This document shows positions 12,301-27,300 of a DNA stretch of 64,000 nucleotides, one piece after another (position 1 is the first letter of the stretch; every line of letters begins with the position of its first letter). The notes beneath the pieces were generated by a model that saw only the letters and a program-made list of their open reading frames with translations, had not been told where the DNA came from and did not search any database. Source of the DNA: Apoderus coryli (Eukaryota > Arthropoda > Insecta > Coleoptera > Attelabidae); the NCBI GenBank assembly GCA_911728435.2, contig OU452206.1, positions 8,152,297 to 8,216,296 on the forward strand, in the 5' to 3' direction. The position numbers and the translations under genes were made by a program.

Positions 12301-15300
12301 GGGTTTAAACAAGTTTTCAGTATTTTTAGCAGTTATTTAAACTTATTCAAGAAAAATCTCCATAGTTTGGCACTTAACTGACTGAATTCAGAGTAGTAGG
12401 TTTTGGAAAAATATTCTTTCGTCGTTACTCACAATTATTTATTATTATTTGACAATTTATTTCTGTCTCAGTACAACATTTTATTCTGTACGCGGTTTTT
12501 TAACTTTAGTTGAAATTATTGAAAAAACGCCTTTTTTCAGATGAATGTTTTACGCAAAATAAATGCCAAACTATGGCGATTTTTCTTGAATAATTTAAAT
12601 AACAGCTAAAAACACTGAAAACTTGTTTAAACGATTACGTGTGATATACCACCTATTTTTGAATTGAAAATAGTTTTAAATTTAAAAATAAAAATCCAGG
12701 GCAGTATTTAAAAAAACGAAGTTGATGATGGCGTTTCAAAAACGAAACGTCGTAGTGAAAATTTATAAAAGCTATATTTTGTTCCTCAAAAAGTAACAAT
12801 GAAGAAGTGATTTTAATTTTTTTATATCTGTAACAATAATGCCAGAATTAAATAAAAACTAAAATCGCAAAAAATTTAACCATTTAAAAGGTGTTTAAAT
12901 TGTACAACTTTTCTCTAATTTAACAGACATTGTAACTCCTACCGTTTCCTAGATTCCAATGTTTTCCCGTTCTTATCTTAGAGTGTATATAGTTTAAAGA
13001 AAATAGGTAATTACGAACACAATTAATTATTCAATAATAATTATTAAATAAGGACACGGATGTTATTTACACTACCTAATATAACCGCGCATCGCATATA
13101 AATGATTTTAACATAATTTTTATTTTATTTAAAAAAATCTGGCGGCAAATTGTCTGTTTGTCCGGGGTGACATGAACGCTAGAGCATGCCCTGCTCATGT
13201 AGAACTGAAAATTGTTTCATATTTTAACTGCTGAAATTCTTTGGAAGCCTGTCGACTTAATGCGCATGCGTGTCCGAATCGACCCCATCACAACATGTTT
13301 CCTAGGCTCCACCAAAAGCTACTTACATGAATCTGGAAAATTTTGAAATAAGAGTTTTGATACTGGTCAAAATCGGCAAGTTCGAACAGTTGAACTAGAA
13401 GTTGGAATTCTAAATATTGTCGAAACTCAAGCTGAGACAAGTACAAGAAAAATTGCTTCAGAGTAGAGATGATGTATATGCTATAAGTTTTATATTCTTA
13501 CCACATAAAGAGGGTTCAGGTTCTCTTACTAAGTTATTTCAATCGGTTTTTTACTTCAAAAATGAATGGCCTCTTATTTTGTCCGAAAGTTTTGTTCTCA
13601 GATACAGCTACTTTCTCAATAGACGCGATTCTGAAAATCCATAACAGGCATGTATGATGGGCTGAAGCAAATCCACATTCAATTACAAAACATAAGCATC
13701 AGTTCTTAACGAATGGATAGTAATTGTTGGCGAATATTGCATGGGCATACATTTTCTGCCTTTGCGATTAAATGGGAATATTACGGATTTGATAAAACTT
13801 CAGTTCATTTCTTTGAAATCTACTTAAATTTCCGTTCTCAATTTGTCAATGTTAATGTAATATTATCGGTGGGTTAGGTGTTGGATTAGGTTGGGTCGAG
13901 TATTGCATTTACGGTAATCTTATTTTAACTAAGTTTTTAATGCCTTACTACCACTGCTATGTATTCACACATTTAGGTATATATTACTTTCCCCGACCAG
14001 GGAAAGTATTGTGAAGCGCTAAAAAATTTTTTGAGATAAAGACGGATATATCCATAGTGAAGTTCCCTGAGGCGATTAAGGACATTTCCAGATAGAAGTC
14101 TGTGTGTGTGTGTCTGTATGATTCTTGCACGATAGCGCCTAAACGCTTTAACCAATTTAGCTAAATTTTGGTGTATGAGTTTGGGAGAGTCCTAGGAAGA
14201 ACCCGTTAGTTTTGGTTGAAATCGCGTAAGCCCTGTGATAGGGGTGGATACAACCCCTAAATTTTCATATATCAGTAGGGGTCGAGTGATACATCATTTT
14301 AAAGCCTTTTTTATCTGATTTACAGAGATAGGTGACTTTTGATATTTGCCCCCATAATTTTCGAGAAAATAGCGTTTAAAATGTCACCAGTGAGTTAGTT
14401 GGAACGTATAGATATAACAAATAAAATACAATATTTATTATCGGGTCTCTGTTTGGTCATTGGTAGGGAGTTCGCTCCGCATGCGGAAGGTTACGGGTTC
14501 GAGTCTGGCCACACTTTTTTTTTCTAATTTTTTAATACAGTAGTTTGTTACGTTAGTTTATTGGAAATAATGAAAATAATACAATTATAATAATAATTAT
14601 TAAATTTCTGTTTCGTTACGCAGGTCATATATTTTTGATTATATTATAACTTGTCGGGAAAGTTTTGAAGGAAAAAGTTGTAGAGACGGAAAAGTTTCTA
14701 AATGAATCGCGTTATCTAACTTTTTTTTTCTGAACTGTGGTACAAGTTTATTAAAACTACAAAATATGTTAAATACGCATATTGATAACAGTAATAGGGA
14801 AAGGCGTCTAATATCGATCATCTTAATATTAGGCAACCCTACAACACTATAAATTGATACAATCTGTGCTGGCATCTCAATTATAAACAGCAACAATGGG
14901 CAGTTTCATTGTAATGCTGGGTAGTTCTTTTTAATATTTTTTCCGCTCACCAAGTACGTTATGTAATTGTGAAGGTTAGAAAATCCGAAGCTACTTTAGT
15001 ACTAATATTGAATGGTACCCCGAGGTAGTCTATACCGTGTTTATGAAAATTTTAATTCTTTGTGGTTAGGAGTTGTTTATGTCAACACCACGGCGTCCTT
15101 GCGGCGGGTAAAATCGGCCAGCGTGACCGATATTAGCCGCATATGATTGATTTTACGCTCATTACCTCTGAACGTCACGTTTTTCAATTAATTGAAGACA
15201 GCATATAGCAAAGAATGCGATATTTATATGAAATATGAAGTCTCATCATTATAATAAAATTGATGTGAGGGACATTGCAGAGCTTTTGCTAATGCGTACG

Positions 15301-18300
15301 ATCGAGTTACTTCCAAAGAAAAATGTCTGAAAATACGGGTATTTTTCTATTAGACAGAAACGTATTTGGGGAAGAAGAGTTTACTGAAATACCAAAAGAA
15401 CCAAATTCCATTATCCAGGCAAAAGCCAGCGAACTGGCGAAGCCTCCCGAAGGAACAATTTATTTAGATCCGAAGCCCGGAACTAGTAGAGATCCAGACC
15501 CATCGTGTATACCAAGCAGAAGCCATGATGAATTAAATATGCGTCAATTTACACCGTCACTGGAAGCCTGTAACAAAGAGCCACGTCAACGAAGAACATA
15601 TTCCAATGATACTTCGTCATCAGCAATAAGAGAAGTCTTCGATAACGCAACCGATGACAAAGACAATACCCTTCAATTAAAGAACAATCCTTCGAAGACT
15701 TTAATCCGAAAACCCGATTAACAGAAAAACCACGCCCTAAGAGAAGGAAACTACAATCTCAAATACTAAAGTCCACTCCTCTGCAAGCATCTTTGGAGGA
15801 TAACGAAGCCAAGAGGGACAAGAAGAAAGTTGAAAGATCTTGAAAAAATGTATTTCATAAAGGAAAATCGGTAGGACTTAAAACAGCAGCAGCTAGATAA
15901 AATAACATATAAATAATAAGTTCAAACAGCAACATAATGGGAAGCCTATGAATAGACATTGATCGATATTACCCTCCTATATGATCGATATTAGCCGACC
16001 ATAGGTGAGATTTAAAATAAATTTTTGTAGCAAAAGTCTAGAATTGTTTTTTGTGTTATATGTGCTTGATAAAATAAAGTTTACGTTCGATAAAAAAATA
16101 TTGTATTTTGTGCAAGAATGGCTTTTGTCTTACATTATCTCTTAAGTGATCGATATTCGACCACCTTCACCTATTTCCTCAAAGTTGTAGCACTGTTTTG
16201 AGATTTGCTTTTGTTTTAAAAAAAATCTGACATTCATAAGACAAACTACCCTTTATTTTCAATAAGGACTCACACCCTAATGTTTTTCACCCTTGTTTCG
16301 CAACACACTAAATATGCTATTTTTATTTTATTATCTGAAAGTTTATGTACCTGTATGTATTAATTATTATTCTTATGTTTTGTATGTTTTGTTTGTTTAC
16401 CTGTCTACAAAATTATTTAATTTTTTTGACAAATATATATTTATTTATTTAATAACTGAATTATTGATGTTTTCAATAAAATATCAATAAGAAAACAACA
16501 ACAAAAAAGACAAAATCTCAAAAAGCATACAGTAATAATTTATTGTTGAAAATTGAAATAGGTAATTAATGAAAAATCTGAAGACAGATTGTTATTGAAT
16601 GGTGCGAATTCAAGTTCACCTGTTGAATAACTGTTTTTTTTTCTACTCAAACATTTTGCCAAGTTTCTTGTGAGACAATGTTATTAAACACAGGTGTAAA
16701 CGTGTAATATACACTTTTCATATTTTATAATAACAATAATTTAAAATGTTGCCCACGTAATATTAGTTTGAATGGAAAATGTAAACATTGTATTGCCGTT
16801 AACATTTCGATCATACTTATTTTGATTTAGGCTGAATAAAATTTTAGATTTTATTATTTAATCGGAAAATAATTAAAAATCATATCACTATAAGCTTCAA
16901 CAAATTTATTTATAAGTATAGGACCTTGTTACGCGACAAAAATTGGACGACATCCAAAAACGCAAAATTGATTGATGGAAATTTTATTTAATACGTGACC
17001 TAGTGGACAAATTAAAACAATCAGAGCATTTAATATCCATTTGTAAATTAAATTACTATGTTAATTAATACAAACGGCTTTGGCCATTATAGTAGGAGTA
17101 GAACCATTTTTAAATCATGTAGGCACCAAAAATTAAATATCGAGAACTTCTCATTTAGATAACGACCAGATAGGATAGGATAGGAACAAAATAGTCTCAC
17201 CTAAGCGTATGGACAGAATACCTTATTTATACTGAGTATCCCTCTCTATCCCTAGTTCCACTGCAGCCGATAATAAAATCATAATCATGATTTTGAAGAA
17301 CAAGTTTTACCACTTCACCGAAACGCTTATCTTTTATCCATATCTCAACTGACTTTTAACATACTTAGGACAATTAAAACTAAATTATGATGATTCTTTC
17401 AATCCATTTGCATTTTGTTAAATAATACCTTAAGTACTGAATTCGACACGACATTGAAATTGTACTTTCCCACACATTAATCTTTTTAGTTTAGGACACA
17501 TGTATTAGAGAATTAAGCATTGGCTTCGCGTTGGTTAACTACACTTACTTACTCCGTTCAGTCAGTCTTCCGAATGGACTTTAGGGCGCATTTGCTTCAA
17601 TTGTCTCTATGTTGTCGATCAAATGTCCTTGAATTTTTAATTTTGGAGACAGCCAAAAGTCACAGGGAGTAAGTTTGTGTTTTCCCAAAACCTGTTGTTC
17701 ATTGTTGAATGAATGCGGTGATACGTTGTCGTGGTGAAGAAGTTGTTCGACCATTTTGAACCGCTTGTACCGTTATTATATTTGTATTGTATTATTTTTC
17801 CTATGCCTTGTCATCAAAAGCTTTCTGCATCATTTATATAGTTTCCGCAAGACTTTGTTCACGTTTAAAAGAAACTTAAGGGAAATTCGTTGGTCAAGTC
17901 ATTTTTGAAGGCAACAAAAAACTTGCTGTAAACAAATATACACGACATATTATATGAACTGTTGTTGTGGCACTCGGAGCAGGCAGCGTGTTGACGAGTG
18001 ATGTAACTCGGATATCCACGCGCGAAATTATAAACACAGGTTGGATATTTGCGTGGTACAGACTTTCTAAATGAAACCAGACCATTGTTGAAGAGGAGGA
18101 TAATTTAATATCTTCAAACTTAAAAATATTGAAAATTTTATTCTTACCCCCAAGTAAAATATAAATAAGTCGAAATCAAACGACGCGACGTCTACTCCAA
18201 AAAAATTGTGGAGTAGACGTCGTTTGATTTCGAATTCATGCCACTCCTCTTTGCAATGAATTACTTCAGAAAATAAATATAAATAAAATAATTATTAACC

Positions 18301-21300
18301 GCTGTGCTGCAACTCGAATGTACAGAGGATATGCCCTCTGTGATGGCACCGGTCCAAGTGGCGCTAGTCTCGGATACTGGGAACGTAATTCACCACATCC
18401 ACGACACCTCAAGCAACTGCTCAGCTACATGACCGGCGGGTTAAACTGCGCATGGCATCGTCTTGGATACTAAAATGAGGGTCATCTGATTCCGACGCCT
18501 CAATTGAGTTGCCACGTTACATGCTCCCTCTCAAGGGATATGCACATGGATAATTCAAAATCAAAAAGTGGAGTAGACGTCGCGTCGTTTGATTTCGAAT
18601 ACATGCCACTCCTCTTGGCAATGAATTACTTCAGCAAATAAAATCATCTTCCTACAGTCATGTAAACAATTTATTATTATACAGTTATAAAAGCAGATAA
18701 TTCCAATTATTGTAAACTTTCAAGTAAAAAGTATCATTATTATACTTTCAGTTTTCTTTTTAAGTCTTTTTCTAATTTCATTGGAATACGCAACAGTAAA
18801 ATTCTAAATTTTTATTATTGTGCAAAGATTATATTCTGAGAATTCGATCGCCGCGATTTATTGTGCAACAACCTGTATTAATAGTATTTTCGGAAACACA
18901 TATATTCGAAAACATTAAGTTTCTATTTGATATGCCAACATTTCTCACAAATGTCCAAGATAAGGGGAGCCAGTTCAGTGATTTAGGAAACCGTCCGTAA
19001 GAGAAACAAAAGTCGGTTACTCGTTGAAAGTTTTGTAAAATATGTTCATAACCTTTATAGTTGCAATGGCATAAGAGATAATGTAAAAAAAACTTTAAAA
19101 TAAACTAAGCTTTACCGATGTCAATGTCAATAGACAATTTTTGCTTGATTTGGAACTTTGGACGCCAGATTAGCTTCTTCACTTTGTTTCGGCCTGGATA
19201 GCGTGGTCAAATTTTAAAATATCTTTTTTCTGTCTCGTGATCCTTCATGGTACAACAAAACACGGTAATTCTTATGGTTTATGATGATTCTCTGGCAGTT
19301 TTAGAATAAAATGTATCAAATCAAAATCATATTCGGTGGATAATTTATTGTAATTAAATAATCAATTCGTTTAATGTTATGGAAATACGAGTAGTTGACG
19401 ATTTATCCAAGTCGGGCTGAGCCTGTCATTGTACCTACTAAGCCTAAGATTTTTTAAAAACCACTTTGAAAAACTTCTTACTTCATTAAAATTTTAAAAA
19501 GACATTTACGTTTTTTATGGTGAGTTTATTGTACCTAATAAAAGATTTTCTTTTCTTATTTCAAGAAATATGTCTGTGTTGATTTAATTGGGACCATATT
19601 TATAATATTTTCGTCTTGTAAATAGGTGGATAAATAGGTGTATGGTAATAAACAGCTTTATAATAATGCTAATAATTTTTTGGCCCGTTTCATGCTTGTA
19701 AACAAGAAACCGATGAAAAATTGACGTCCGAAGCTTTACGAAAAACGTGCAAAAATAAGTAGCGCCTACACTTTTTTGGGCGAGTCAGTTTTTCACGAAA
19801 ATTCAGATCAGTTGTAATAAAAAATAATATATAGTCGAACATTTGTATATTGTTAGTAACAGGATTTAATAATATAGGTTTCAAGTAAAATCTCTGTTAA
19901 AGCAATTTTTTTACCGAGAAGAAAATGTTGTTATCAAGAAGTTTTAATAATGAGAAATTTAATGACGAAAATGAACAAGAGGCAGCAAAAATGTGGGTAA
20001 GGTGTATTTTTTAATAATCCTACTTTTTATATCAAAAGTTTACAAAAGCGTAACTACAATTATTTGCTTTTCAAAATTCTGTGAATGAATAGTATAAAAA
20101 AAATCTTCAACAATGTCATTACGTCATAAATTTTCTATATTTACCCTACTGTACGGGATAACAAACTGTATTTTAAAAATAGTTGAATCCGTTTATACAT
20201 AAATAAAACTGGAATGTAGTGATATTAGATAATTTAATTTTAGTATATTTTATTCAATATGTACAAAAATTATTTATACATACAGGGTGATTGTGTGATT
20301 GTACGACTTCCGGTTAGGTATACCGGAAGTTAATACCAACTTTCTTATTTCAAATGTAACATCCTATATATTACCATGTTTTTGGATTCCCCATCAATTT
20401 TGGAGTATTTTAGTTTAAAACTTCCCTATATTTTTCATCCATATCTGAGAGGAGTATCACATAAATATGTGAAATAAAACACGTCTTCTCCACAAATTAG
20501 GTCCTTTATATGTTAAGAAAAACTTAGATTAGTCTAAAATAAAAATTAATGTAACGATTGTTATAAAGAGCAAAATATCTTAAAATTCTTAATAATCCTT
20601 TGATGAAAATGAAAAAGAAAAAATGCAAAATAACACGAATAATTAATTTATTTAATATTTCAATAAATTTAACTTAATACCTACTAATGATATAATTATA
20701 TAAAAAGGAAAAAACCACGAGGTGGATGTTTTGGATCTTGAAGTATAAATTTAAAATCTAATGTAAAATTTAAAATCCTAAATAACATTTGAAAATAAGA
20801 CAATTGTAATTATGTGTTAAGTTTTCATTCTAATATTTGAAATTACCAACTTTTAATGAAATATTATAATTTAGGAGCCCCTGAAGATGGAATGGGCTTG
20901 ATTCCGAAACATGTCTGGCGCGTGTTGAGTTTGTCTTAACATATAAAGGATCTAATTTGTGGATTTGTGTGTTTTATTTCACATATTCCCTATATTTATC
21001 TCGAACTGAATAAATAACTTATTTTGAATTTTTTGGTCCCAAACAGGTCTCCGGAAAATATTCGCCATTTTGTCGGTTGAATAGACAAAATCTTGAATTT
21101 TGGAAGGTAGTTCAATAACATCTTAAGAATATTAACTATCTTGAAAATGGCACATCTTGTATATTATCAAATATTTAGTGCTTACAATATTAACTGTGTC
21201 CAAAAAATCTGATATTTAAATGTGCTGCAAACAAACTAAATAAAGTTTTTATGGATGTCATATAAATTTAAACTATTAACACTAATGGACTGACAATACT

Positions 21301-24300
21301 ACGTTGCAATGCAAATGATGTAAAATAGGCCTTCTGTATACTTGTAGATATTTTACTATTTATCTTTTGCAGAGGATGCATGAAGAACCTTAATCTGAAG
21401 GTCGCTTTGTTTGGAATATCAACAAATTTATTAATTCGTATATAAAGACTATCAAGTTATTTTTGAGGTATTACGATGACAATGCTGCATGCGAAAGTTT
21501 CGTCTTCTTGTCTTGATTTAACAAAGGCGTTTGATTGCGTCTCACACGATATCTTGTTGGGTAAACTCGAGCGATCGGTATGAGTGCGAATTCGATTCGT
21601 TTGCTGAGTTCCTATCTCACTGGTAGGAATGTTGTAACGATGTTTGAGTCAAAGTCTTCTCAGCCCTTGTTGAGCTCTTGTGGAGTCCCACAGGACTCGG
21701 TGCATTAATGATTTACCGCTACATCTGCCATGCTCTGACCTGACATTGTTTGCAGACGATTCAACTATTGTCGATGTTGAACTGTCGAGTGATGTTCTGG
21801 CCTCAAGTATGATTAATTCACAGTCGAGGGCTGCGGACTGGTTTGCAGCTAACAAACTCTCTATGAATGCCATAAAACAGCTACTAAAATATTTACATTA
21901 CGTGAGACGGATGTTGCTGTTTCTGATGGTCTGGTAAAGTTTTTGGGTGTCACTTTCGACCAAAAGTTAACCTGGGCGGGTCATGTCGAGGTTACCATTG
22001 CCAAGTTGTCTAAGGTTGTGTTCATGTTGAGAAGCTTGAAGGGTGAAGTCTCTTTTAATGTTTTGAAATCAGCATATTATGGCCTTTTTCACAGTGTGGC
22101 TTCATATGCTTTGTCAATTTGGGGACACTCTTGTCATGCTAGTCGGGTATTCGCAATCCAAAGACGAGTGGTTCGAATAATGACAGATTTAAAGTTTAGA
22201 GAGGATGTCAGACCTAAATTTAAAGAATGTGAAATAATTACACTCCCGTGTCTCTATATCTACAATTCAATTATGTATGTGAAAAATAATTACAATCTGT
22301 AGATAAGGCATGATGAAGTTCACAACCACAATACCAGAAACAAAAATGAAATTCTTCCTGAATATATGAGGTTGGGTAGAAGCAGAAATTCTGTGAATTA
22401 TTATGGTCCCACATGCTATAATCATTTGCCAGATAGTTTGAAAATACTGAGCCTTGCAATGTTCAAAAATAGATTAAAAAACTACTTAATTGACCAGGCT
22501 TTTTACTCCGTTGATGAATTCCTCAGCACTGACTTTCTGTTTTGATTAAGTTATATACATTTCTATGTTTTTATGTTGTGTTATATAATATTTTAATATT
22601 TAATATGACTTGTGTAAATCTTTTTTGGTAATGACATGTAATGACAATAAATAAATATCATAAGTTTACAAAACTTTGATCTGTATGAAACAATTTAGTA
22701 TCTACCTAATTTGAGATTTGAACATTTAGCTAATAAATACCTTTTAAAATTGTTAACCGTGCCATATGGAAAACTTAAATTTAAAATTATCTCTATCATC
22801 GACTATACAGGGTGTTTCAGAAAGACATGGCCAAAATTTGTAAGCGATTTTTTTGAAATATTTTCGAAACGAGTAAAGATGAATTACCCAATGTAGCATA
22901 TTTATTCACCTAGTTAAATAGCGTAAACTGACATGAAATTTAATAAAAAAGGATGACCATAGGCGGGTAAACGGGGGGACCCTTGCCTTAGTAAACAGCA
23001 GTAATAAAATTATTGAAATACAGTTTGCTAACGAAAAGTTTTCCAAAATTTTATTAATGCTGTTTACTAAGGACCAGTTTTGTCCCAAAATTTTCAAACT
23101 CGAATTTCACAAAAACCTTTAAGTTTTTCGAGAAAAAAGAAGTATCTTTGTAAATAAGGACTTTTCGAAAAATTACAATTTAGGTTTTTTTCATGATTAG
23201 ATGTCCCCAATTCGCTCACAAATTTTGGCCATATCGTTCCGAAACACCCTGTATAGTTATTTGAGTTTCATAAGTAATTATTAATTTAAAAGCTATAATT
23301 ATGTATTATCTCTTTGTATGTAAACATACGTTACACGCTTTGCATACCTACTGGCACAATACTTTTATAACAGTGTGTTCTTGATAGACATACATATAGG
23401 CTAAGTGCAACTTAATTCTATTTCAGAAATAAGATCTAGGTTATCATCACTTGGGCTAATTTTATCAGTCAATTTGTACCGTTTCATGTGTTAAAAATTA
23501 CATAGGGATTTCTTAGTAGAATATATTATAAAATGGCAAAAGTAGGTATATTGTAAAAAATCATTTAATAATATTTTATCATCTACGTTTTGACGTAGTA
23601 TATTTAAATAATCTTCAACGAATAACAAGACAAAAACAGATCTTAAATGACATAATATGTTCGAACATGGTGGTTGGTTTTTGTTACAGTATTAATATTT
23701 TCATTGAGAGAAAACCTATGCAAATTTTTGTGTGACATGTCATTTCATTAAGTCTTTGTGCTACTTCAGGTGATCGACACAATAGAAATTTTGATGCAGT
23801 CCTTCATTCCATGACCCCTGAACCCTAAAAATGACCTCAGTTATCTATATCTACATATTCCTATATGTATTCGCAGTATTTGTTTATTTTGATTTATTAT
23901 CTCTCATATATGAATGTCCTAACTACAAAATTTTGACAAAAAATTATCCGGACACATTTATTGGAATACTTTATTACCTAAATTTTGTATCCAGTATCCA
24001 TATTCGCTATCCAGATATATTTTGCTTGTCTCTAAAGCCAACTCTAGTCTAACCCCACTTCAGATTCAAGACAAGTGTATGCATATTCTCCCAAAATGAT
24101 GTCCAAGGTGTCCGGAATTGCATGTGGTAAAATTGGAGACAGGAGATAGAACTTTCAAAAATATGAAAAAAATTTTGGTTTTCGAGTTACAGGGTGTTAA
24201 AGTTACATCCTGTTGGTTGTTTTTAAGGATATTTTCGAAACTTTCGTTGTATAATAAACACATTAAATTTTGTACACTAACTAACCATTTTATGCTGGAT

Positions 24301-27300
24301 AACATGGTTCTAAATCAGTTTTCAAAAATTGTCCATTGGTAGGTCATAATGGGGGTAGCTGGGAAAAACGTTTCACCATTGTTTTGAACGCACACTTTTG
24401 TGAGTCCTGACACAAAAATATTAAACCATCATCTTATCTCATAAAAAAACGTACTCTTGTTTGAAGTCAATCTGAAACACCGTTTTCGAGTAAAATAAAT
24501 TTAAAATGAATTGGTCAGAAACCTTCAACCAATAATTTATTATTTAGAATAGTGTGGCATAACGGAATAACATTTCTGAAAATTAAAGAAGCTTGTGATT
24601 ACTTGTGTGCACAATTATTAATATCAAATGCAACCCGATCAGTTGTTCGTAGGTGTCAAAAATGTGTTGAAGTGGTTGGATGGCGCACTTGTTGTAATTA
24701 ATTTTTTACAATTTTGTTTAAACAAATTGAATATCGCTAATTATTCCAAATTAGTTTATTTATTTCACATACTTCTACGCAGCCAATTAGTTTATTTAAC
24801 CATTTTATTTTATCAACTATTAATAATTGTAATAATGATTATTAACAATGACAGATATTTTTCTCTCATTTTCATAAATGCCATTCCGTCATGGCACACT
24901 ACATTCGTGTACAAAATTGCATTTGTTTATTATACACCAAATCGAAAATATTCTTAAAAAACCACCAACCGGACACCCTGTAACTCGAAAACCAAGCCTT
25001 TTCCGACATATGAATTAAATGACCTTTTTTTCATATTTTTTAACATTCTACCTCCTTTATAAGAATTTTTGATTAATTTTCTCTACAGGGTTGTGAAATT
25101 TAATTTAATGTTTAAATGTATACACTGTGTCCAAGATAAAAATGGGATGACATGGTATCTTGGAAACGGTAGGAGCTACAATGTCGGTTAAATTAGAGAG
25201 AAGTTGTACAAATTAAACACCTTTAAAATGGTGTTTTTAAAACTAAATTAACTTTAGCCGTTATCGAGAATTTTTGAAAAAATTATTTTTTGCGATTTTT
25301 GTTTTTATTTATTTTTTACATTATTTTTAGAGATATAAAAAAATGAAAAGCATCTCATTGATACTTTTTGCTGCAAAAAAATATAGCGTTTACAAATTTT
25401 CACTACGACGTTTTGTTTTCGAAAAACCATCATCAACTTCGTTTTTTTAAATACAGACCTGGATTTTTTAATGTTAAATTTAAAGCCATTTTCAATTCAA
25501 AAATAAGTGGTATATTACATGTAATAGTTTAAATAAGTTTTCAGTGTTTTTAGCTGTTATTTAAAATTATTCAAGAAAAATCGCCATAGTTTGACACTTA
25601 ACTGACTGAATTCAGAGTAGTAGGTTTTGCAAAACCATTCTTTCGTCGTTACTCACAATTATTTATTATTATTTGATAATTTATTTCTGTCTCAGTACAA
25701 CATTTTATTCTGTACGCGGTTTTTTAAGTTGAAATGATAAAAAAAACGCCTTTTTCAGATGAATGTTCTACGTAAAATAAATGCCAAACTATGGTGATTT
25801 TTCTTGAATATTTTTTGAATACGAGTTAAAACACTGAAAACTTCTTTAAACCATTACGTGTGATATACCACCTATTTCCGAATTACAAATGGCTCTAAAT
25901 TTAAGAATAAAAAATCATATTTATTTAAAAAATAGAAGTTGATGATGATTTTTGTTTTCGAAAACGAAACGTCGTAGTGAAAATTTGTAAACGCTATCTT
26001 ATTCTCCTCAACAAGTAACAACGAGAAAGTGATTTTCATTTGTAAAAATAATGTCAGAAATAAATAAAAACTAAAATCACAAAAAATTGTTTTTCCAAAA
26101 ATTCTCGAAAATGGCTAAAGTTAGTTTACTTTTGAAAACACAATTCAAAAGGTGTTTAAATTGTACAGCTTTTCTCTAATTTGACCGACATTGTAACTCT
26201 TACCGTTTCCAAGATTCCAATGCTATCCCATTCTTATCTTTGACACAGTGTATATACTCTTTTTTATGATCATTATATTAACAACCTCGCGAATTACGCT
26301 TAATTATATAATATAAAATTAGATTAATCAAAGTGCTAACTAAATGCTTCATTTTTGTCCAATTAATTTTTTAAGTCTAAAGTTAAAAGATATTTTTACA
26401 ACATAGGCTAATCTTGATTAGGGAGGGTAGATTTACTAATAAACTATTTTAAACTGTATAGTAGAGGCTGTAAAATTTAGGATATTACAAAACTTCTGTT
26501 ATTTATCTATTTTCTTACAATTTGGAATTAATTGAGAATATTAGTTATTTTAATTTATAAGTAGCACGCGTTTATTTATAAATTTATACACACGCATACG
26601 TATACAGAATAATAAATATATATATTTTGAATGAAATACTTATGTTGCATATACTCTTTTGAAAAATGATGTTTTTATTGCCATTTTATAACTTGAAAGG
26701 CTCACATGTTAGATGTTTCATTGTTTGCTAGAATCGAAATAATTTGCTTTTGGTAGCGAACACGCGATGTAAATAAAATCATAAATAATTATTATGGTGC
26801 TATTGAGTTTCATTTCTACTATATTTCTATCATGTAATTTGACTCAAGCTGGGTAGAAAAATTTTAATCAGCAATTTCTTGTCTATTCTGTAGATACAAT
26901 ACCGATGTTAGAGTCATGAACTTTTATAAATTATTAATCAGCGAAAAATACGTGGTTCGACCGGATGCAATATTTTTATTACAATATTTTGACAAACTAC
27001 CAAAACCTCGTTAAACAAAGAAATTATTCTGATTGTCTACAAGAGAAAAGAGTAGGTTGTAAAACAGATTCCAAATTTGTTTTAGGAATATTTTTATCTG
27101 ATTTTGATTAAGTGTTTTCCTTTTGTAATGTATTTTGTGAATATGTATTGTTTACCTTTGTTGTTCGTTGTTTGTATAGCCGTACCGTACCACTCCTCTA
27201 GTACTGCCCGGTGCTAAAGTGAAACCTCAGCTACAAACTGAAACCTATTTACGTCATCATCCAAATCCTTCGGTGAGGGCGCCTCCGCATCATCTCGATC

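Larger units (their letters stand above)
20284..21180 (-). repeat. Diverged copy of the CACTTCCGGTTATACC element, interrupted by a foldback
   Basis: TATACCGGAAGTTAATACCA, GGATTCCCCATC, TTTTGGAGTATTTTAG, then (after the insertion at 20434-20985) GGTCCCAAACAGGTCTCCGG and AAATATTCGCCATTTTG correspond in order to the complement of 10540-10930. The hammerhead-family foldback therefore landed in an older repeat. Confidence 0.7.

Noticed and set aside
13285..13325. GAAACATGTTG on the minus strand next to a GGTGGAG sequence
   Set aside because: The upstream sequence has no CTGANGA box or stem II, so it is not a hammerhead.
14449..14513. A possible functional tRNA-Ala gene
   Set aside because: C at the position of the invariant U33, weak acceptor pairing, and location inside a repeat present twice. 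It is better seen as a tRNA-derived repeat segment.
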